DNA of 64,000 nt from Litoditis marina (lineage: Eukaryota; Nematoda; Chromadorea; Rhabditida; Rhabditidae), in contig OZ038433.1 of the NCBI GenBank assembly GCA_964036275.1, forward strand, positions 1,364,001-1,428,000, written 5' to 3'. The notes beneath the pieces were generated by a model. The model ran no database searches and was not told the origin of the DNA. It worked only from the letters and a program-made list of their open reading frames with translations. Of the stretch, positions 57,945 to 64,000 are shown piece by piece (position 1 is the stretch's first letter; the number at the start of each line of letters is the position of its first letter). The position numbers were made by a program, and so were the translations under genes.

Positions 57945-58205
57945 AAGCCGGTAAATTCCTCTCAAAACGACTATTCCCGAACCAAAACAAACTTATTCTT
58001 CCCAAACCAGGTGGTTCATCTCAAAATCGAACCAAATTTGAGCTGAAAAAAGTGGAACCGAACCAATTCAACTAATTATTACTGAAGGGTCGATGACGTA
58101 ACGTTTGGGTTTGGTTCGGTTTCATGTCGGTTTGAGTACGCAAGTGGTTCGGTTTCTTACCGAACCAACTGGTTCGGGAACAAGCGGTTCGGAAAAAAAT
58201 TTGCT
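57945..58205. repeat. GAACCAA / TTGGTTCGG repeat cluster
   Basis: At least ten GAACCAA or TTGGTTC words occur in 260 bases, first mainly in one orientation, then in the other, ending with ACCGAACCAACTGGTTCGGG. It is a fold-back repeat with no coding frame. Confidence 0.65.
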
Positions 58206-59260
58206 CGATAAGCCACACCCTTTTTTGCCCGGCCCAGTACGTGAATTTATATTTGGTGGGCTCTTGAGTTCAACCCTAGTGAGTAAAAAATGGGGAAACC
58301 AGCAAATGTGTGAGTTGTATTCGGTTATGTATCGGCAAAAAGTGAACAGTACAGATTGTTGTGATATAAGACGCTGCAATTTATATGTCCCCACAAGAAA
58401 AACTTGAAAATCACTTTCTCGCTCATCGTTGTGTATTTTACTCCGAGGCATCACATACTATACTGTGAATCGCTGAAAAACGAATATTGCATCAACCATG
58501 TGTAAAACCACACAGCCAAGTACATGCAAACATGAATCAAGATCGTATACACAAATTCGTTAGAAGCAAAATTGTGCAAATAGTGGTTTGCACAAAATCG
58601 GTAGATCCTGAAAAGTGTACACATAAAGTACACAAATGTAGTACTACGGTAAATGTGTACATGCACAAATTCTTTACTACGAATATTGTGCATAATCCCT
58701 AATTTAACGCTTGAAGTACAAAAAACCAGCTAAAAACAGAAAAGGTTCACATGGACACACCAAAATTCTAATAAATTTATGCATTTCTGGAACACATTTT
58801 TTCAACTGAAGATTTTGAGTAATCTATTAATCCACTGTTTCGGTTCTATCAATTTTGTGTCACCAAGTTCGATAGGTGTATACATCAATATTTTGCGTAC
58901 ATCCTGTTTTTCCAGTTGATTTCTCGTGTGCAAGGTTTTTGAATACACATGGTCAAAAGAGAAACCACTTTCGAGACAACCGGTGTGTATTTTGCAAAAC
59001 ATTTTCGAAAAATGTGTGTATTAAGTCGGATTTAGTGGTGTCATATATATTGCAGCGTCTTATATTGTAACAGAAGTGTTCTGCAAAAATAGAACAATAT
59101 CATTGTTGCACAACGGTCCACGACGCCCGCATTATATTTCAAAAATAGCTGATAGGGTTTTTTTTTTAAACGTGAATTTCGATGCTCATTGATCTCTGAT
59201 TGATTCAGTTCGACGATTTTCAGTCTTCATTCCGTATCGGAGGCGATTCACGTAATACGA

Positions 59261-59396
59261 TATGAACTGTTAGTCAATTGAACAGTCACGTGAAACATGT
59301 TAAACACAGCAGAACTCAAAAACGGGCAATTACAAAGCGCACGATTCCTCATTTGAATGCTAACTTTACGTGAATATTCAATTTACTTCTAGTATA
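59261..59396. mobile_element. Miniature element, copy 6
   Basis: GAACTGTTAGTCAATTGAAC at the left and CAATTTACTTCTAGTATA at the right, with the AACACAGCAGAACTCAAAA core. Downstream of carboxylesterase B. Confidence 0.85.
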
Positions 59397-59964
59397 CTAG
59401 ATTTCCCAAGGATTAGTTAGTACCTAAGATTTGTCATAGTGTTTATTGTGTAGAGGACAACGTGCCTTTTTTTGCTTGGTCACTCGGTTCTTTCAGTGAT
59501 TTTTGGTCCCAACAATGCGACTTCTGTCCGAAACATTACACTTGTTGTTAAGCAAAGTGTTCGGTTCTGTTTTGACGTCCCTCTCACACTACTTATTCAC
59601 GAATCTGGCCTTATGGGAACTATTTGAACGTGAAATCAAGACATTCGCTCTCTGACGAAGAAGTTATGAAACTCGCGGAAATCACTTTCATAATGTTTAT
59701 GCTGACCAAATGAAATGAATCAGAATTCAAAATTCAAGTTAAAGATCAATTATACAGTACGAATCACAGCACGGATATTACAGTCTGACATAGGTATTCT
59801 ATTTCGACAAATTTAGTGGACTGAAACAGGTGATTTAAATGTGAAAAACCATGAAAAAAGTGGGCAGAGTGAACATATAGAATAGTCACGTCGCATTTCA
59901 GCATCTTTTATGATAAGAGTGTAAGAGTGTTGTTGGTTTTTAGTTGTTACGTAAACAAAAGTTC

Positions 59965-62900
59965 TCAAAGTCGTGCTCTCGTTTTATTCTTGGGAATGAT
60001 GTTCTCGTTCCAAAACTCTGCTCTTCTATTCTGGTAGTTGTCTGCCATTCCTCCATCGTTCAGTTGAATTCTCATATGTCGATAGGGGTTATCGATTGAA
60101 TGGGGCACCCAGTCATTCGGCCCATCTGGCCCATTCGGGTTACTGGAAATGGGAGATTATCGATTGAATGGGGCGCCGAGTCATTCGGCTCATCTGACCT
60201 ATTCGGGTTACTGGAAATGGAAGATTATCGATTGAATGAGGCATCCAGTCATCTCACTTTCGCTAGAAGTGAATGGATATAAACTTGAACTTTTATACCT
60301 CCTCTTTTCTAGTAACCCGGAGATTTTAGTGGATCCAAACCATATAACCACGTAGTGATTTAGTTTGCTCACGCAGACGTTTTATAATCCATTATCGATG
60401 GGCTGCTATGGCTTCGGTTCATACTTTTATAAGGGCGCTTTACGTGCGAGATGTAATAAACGTGAAACGTCCACTAAATCACAATGTGATTTATTTTACC
60501 TTAACGCCGTGAGAATATTGAATGTTATTCCAACTTCTTCAATGTTTGCACTTCAACTCACCCGTACTTAGCAAAGTTTGACCAAAATGACGTCATTTTA
60601 TCGATCATCTTCAAGTCGTCTTTGTTTGGTTTGAACTTGGAAATTACCCCTTTGCCAAGGATATACCGTAGTTCGGAGCAATGAGTGGCACCTAAAAAGT
60701 TGATTGACTAAGAGTGGTGAAGGGTGAACGTAACTGTGATCTTGATGGATCATTGACTGTTTTTCAATCACAGCCCCTCCCTCTAGATTTGATTACGGGC
60801 CTGGATCTCTAATTGTCCAATTGTCCAATTGTCCAACTTCAATTGTCCAATTGTCCATCTCAAATGTCCATTTGTTCAATTGTCTATTTTCAATTGTCCA
60901 ATTGTCTAATTGTCTGTTTTCAAATGTCCATTTGTCCAATTTTAAATTGTTTTTTTTTTAATTTTTCTTTCTTTTCACTTTCTAATTTCTCAATGTTTCT
61001 TTCTCTTCACACCCGGGGGTCACTTTACGCGTCAAAATGTAAAATTTGACGGATTAGGATGAAACTTGCACAACTGGGCTAATCGACCACGAAGATCACG
61101 AATACGCAAATTAAAATTTGTTCAACGCGCGCAAAACGTGCACGTGACGCGACAAAAATGTCAACATTAGAATTTGGGAATGAAACTTTGGGAACAGGGG
61201 TAGTTGATGACGCTGATTTCGAATATCGACATTATGTTAAAGGTTAAAGGTGGTGGGAGGCAAAAGTTTCATGGTGAGCAAAACGAGAATTTTCGAACCA
61301 AACTTGCAGGGCTAGGGTAGTCGATCATGGACATAACGAATATCGATACGGGGTTAAAGGTGGTGGGGGGGGGGCTAAAGTATGAATGTTCCAAACTCAT
61401 TCGTATTGGGTCAAACTTTCAGAGAAGGCTTAGTAGACGATAGGGATTCTGAATATCGACATAACATTGAAGTCCAATACAATACAAATATATTTTTTTC
61501 ATAATTTCAAGCTATTACTGCTTTTGAGGCCACCGTTTCCACCCGTCAACCTTAACGTTATGTCAATATATAGAATCCCTATCGTCTACTAAGCCTTCTC
61601 TGAAAGTTTGACCCAATACGAATGAGTTTGGAACATTCATACTTTAGCCCCCCCACCACCTTTAACCCCGTATCGATATTCGTTATGTCCATGATCGACT
61701 ACCCTAGCCCTGCAAGTTTGGTTCGAAAATTCTCGTTTTGCTCACCATGAAACTTTTGCCTCCCACCACCTTTAACCTTTAACATAATGTCGATATTCGA
61801 AATCAGCGTCATCAACTACCCCTGTTCCCAAAGTTTCATTCCCAAACTCTAATGTTGACGTTTTTGTCGCGTCGCGTGCACGTTTTGCGCGCGTTGAACA
61901 AATTTTAATTCGGGTATTCGTGATCTTCGTGGTCGATTACCCCAGTTGTGCAAGTGTCATCCTAATCCGTCAAATTTTACATTTTGACGCGTAAAATGAC
62001 CCCAAAGTTTTGGGTGTGAGGAGAAAGAAAAATTGAGAAATTAGAAAGTGAAAAAAAGAAAAGTTTAAAAAAATTTCAAAATTGGACAAATGGACATTTG
62101 AAAACAGACAATTAGACAATTGGACAATTGAAAGTAGACAATTGGACAAATGGACATTTGAGATGGACAATTGGACAATTGAAGTTGGACAATTGGACAA
62201 TTGGAAAATTAGAGATCCAGGCCCGTACATAGAATAAAAAACAAAAAACACAAACCTGTTACCAAAATGGTAAGAAAGGTAAAAGTTTAATTCTCCAGTT
62301 AAGCTAGTTTCTCGGAATCGGACTAAGCTTGATAGAGCAACGTAGGCAAGTTACAACGTGGCGCGGTAGCAGCATTTCAAAAACCTCAAGAGATACGTCA
62401 TGAACAATATCTCACGAACTTCTCTTGAGATTTTATTGATTACAATGCTTCAACATTGGAAGTTCGCGAGAAGCTCGTGAGGTGTATATGAGATTCTCAT
62501 GAGAAACTCGTGTGAGTTTCTCATGAGGTTGAATGGTTTGCTAAGGCGCGTGACCAGATTTCGAGCACATAGTTCGTCCACCTGGAGCACTCTGCTACAG
62601 CACTGGCCATTTTAAAACCGGACCCACCTATGAAGGGCATCAGCCATCCGAGAATGCCGTATCCATTGGGATTACAGTATTCGAATGAGTAGAAATAGAC
62701 ATGATGCCCACTGGAAGCCATTTGGTTGGCATAGTTGAAGGTCGGGTTGTTATTCACATGATCTCCAAGTAACTGGAAAAAAGGTTATCTATCAACCATT
62801 ACATTTCTATGAGGTTTGAATCTTCGTTCAAGTTTCGAATTTTTACTGAAAAGCAGAAACTGCACATACAGCAGGATACGGCAACATACTACGGACAGGC

Positions 62901-64000
62901 TAGTTTTGGAAAGAGTTAATTTTTAGCGTATGTTTGTTTGTCTACTAATCCGCGTAATTTATACCTCGACAAGTTTCTTCGTGGCTGCCTTTTTGTCCTT
63001 TCGATCGATATCCTTCGTGTAAAAATCGATAATGTCACTTCGGACTGTTGCTGTATCCTCTCCATAATCGATTTCTTTGTATTTCATTTCACAGATCTTT
63101 CTGATGCCTTCGAAACTTCGTGGGAGGAAACTTACCACAGCTGGAAGTTTACAAGTAATAGGACTAGTTTTACTGAATCATGTGTTGACCTCTCAAAAGC
63201 AAGGAGAGCTAATGTTAATGAATTATCTATTTCAGGATGCCATACTCTAATAATTCTTCAAGTAAAATGTCGAAAGGTACTGCTGACTTGTAATCACGCT
63301 CCGTAACGAGCCCACAGAGGTCCAGAGGCTCAGCGAAACTAGGCCCCTCGGGCTACGTGCTATTTCGTAAGTTAGAAAAACACCGAAGACGTAGAGGTAT
63401 GTTGAGGATACCCCTAGATAAGTTGTATTTTCAACCCCAGAAACGCTCCAATGCACGAATTTTGACAGAAAATCAGCAGGGTAAACTGTACAAAAACAGC
63501 ACGATAGTGTAGGAAACTTATTGGATCACTGTGCTACTGTTTCATAACTGATGTGTGTTCATTACATAACTTATCGACTAACGAACCAACTAATAGTCCC
63601 TCCCACTGCGTCGTTCCAGTCAGGACACTTTTCTTCGGCATTTCTTTCCTTAACTCCGAGGGTAGTTTCGGGAAGAAATCTCCATCAAAGTTGGGCACAA
63701 AGTAAATGGGACCCGCCTCACTACACTCAAACCCCTGAAGCAACAGTTCATTTTCAGATATAAGGAATTTCGTTCATGTCCACACATTCGAGTGTTATAT
63801 GTTCTCGGGGGTCAGCAAATTTTACAATGACAAATTTTCCAATGATTTGTCAATATGAATGGAAGAGGTAAATACTTATCGGAAGAATTTTGATTAAGGG
63901 TCTCGAACCTACTTTGATTGGCGCCAGTCCAACCTCCAATTTTGAAGTTGGTTGACTTCGAAGCCATTCGAGAAGTTCTTCATCATCTTAAACGAGAGAA
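59965..64000 (-). CDS. Type-B carboxylesterase B (3' part; cut by the window end)
   Basis: The last six exons are visible: 63986-63913, 63734-63587, 63140-62965, 62772-62628, 60691-60562 and 60142-59965. Each has exactly the same length and phase as its counterpart in carboxylesterase A (74, 148, 176, 145, 130, 178 bases). They encode DDEELLEWLRSQ, YFVPNFDGDFFP, TGTTQWEG (catalytic Glu), YSFEYCNPNGYG, GATHCSELRYILGKG (catalytic His) and an ending in IIPKNKTRARL. The oxyanion and nucleophile exons lie beyond the window. It is a tandem paralogue transcribed toward gene A. The intron before the His exon is 1.9 kb because of a 1.4 kb palindrome. The same unusual GTTCGT donor is kept after exon 63587. 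Confidence 0.92.
60143..60275 (-). repeat. Two truncated duplicates of the last exon start, gene B
   Basis: Upstream of the last exon are one nearly full and one shorter repeat of its acceptor plus first 50 or so bases. The unit begins with CCAGTAACCCGAATGGGCCA in the real exon and recurs as CCAGTAACCCGAATAGGTCA. Gene A has one such extra copy at the matching place. Confidence 0.8.
60795..62226. repeat. 1.43 kb palindrome in a carboxylesterase B intron
   Basis: Two arms of about 670 bases (60795-61472 and 61551-62226) are close reverse complements around a loop of about 80 bases. The outer ends read ACGGGCCTGGATCTCTAATT. Next comes a degenerate array of CAATTGTC/TCCAATTG, then unique sequence with GACGCGTCAAAATGTAAAAT and GTTAAAGGTGGTGGG (poly-G in the left arm). 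No coding frame. Probably a fold-back transposon. Confidence 0.92.
62355..62556. repeat. CATGAGA element, copy 9
   Basis: TGGCGCGGTAGCAGCATTTC at the left and TGAATGGTTTGCTAAGGCGC at the right, with CTCATGAG words between. It lies in the same intron as the 1.43 kb palindrome. Confidence 0.75.

Larger units (their letters stand above)
55142..59964. other. Region between the two carboxylesterases
   Basis: About 4.8 kb that should hold the promoter of carboxylesterase A and the 3' end of B. Contents: a palindromic element (55195-55447), a TAACTCTA microsatellite (about 56352-56395), a stretch rich in GAACCAA/TTGGTTCGG words in both orientations (about 57945-58200), and a miniature element (59261-59396). 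Frames at 56461-56712 and 57399-57743 lack splice signals or recognisable motifs. I see no gene. Confidence 0.55.

Overview
The window looks like nuclear DNA of a Caenorhabditis-type nematode. It is AT-rich, its genes are split into short exons with TTTTCAG-type 3' splice sites, several start codons sit directly behind such a site (as expected for spliced-leader trans-splicing), and small palindromic repeats fill most introns and gaps. One gene reads as a complete 188-residue Rap1 GTPase. I see no rRNA, no credible functional tRNA, no CRISPR and no bacterial features. Exon models were built by hand from open frames, splice signals and matching intron phase; there is no transcript evidence.

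Layout. (1) 1.15-14.08 kb, plus strand: the visible part of a membrane protein with a zona-pellucida-like (ZP) ectodomain, one membrane segment and a long serine/proline-rich cytoplasmic tail. Its 5.9 kb fourth visible intron holds, on the minus strand, a complete three-exon neuropeptide precursor (4.78-6.83 kb) for three amidated peptides ending in RELF. (2) 15.48-17.28 kb, minus strand: a five-exon, 185-residue four-helix membrane protein. (3) 17.3-29.9 kb: repeat-rich DNA with long purine/pyrimidine tracts, several mobile-element copies and one Josephin-like exon remnant. (4) 29.96-32.36 kb, plus: a 146-residue HIG1-domain mitochondrial protein. (5) 32.4-45.1 kb: a long stretch with no gene I can support, holding hairpins, a CRE-like tandem array and a 0.78 kb inverted repeat. 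(6) 45.11-47.55 kb, plus: rap-1. (7) 48.6-55.1 kb and 59.97-64.0 kb, minus: two tandem paralogous type-B carboxylesterases. The first is complete (13 exons, 545 residues); the second is cut off by the window end after its last six exons.

The most interesting material is where small elements touch genes. A miniature element supplies the stop codon of the neuropeptide gene. A tRNA-like element sits exactly at a 5' splice site of the first carboxylesterase. The two esterases share near-identical patches in otherwise diverged exons, together with partly duplicated copies of their last exon. The three copies of one hairpin family differ in sequence, yet their two arms have changed together.
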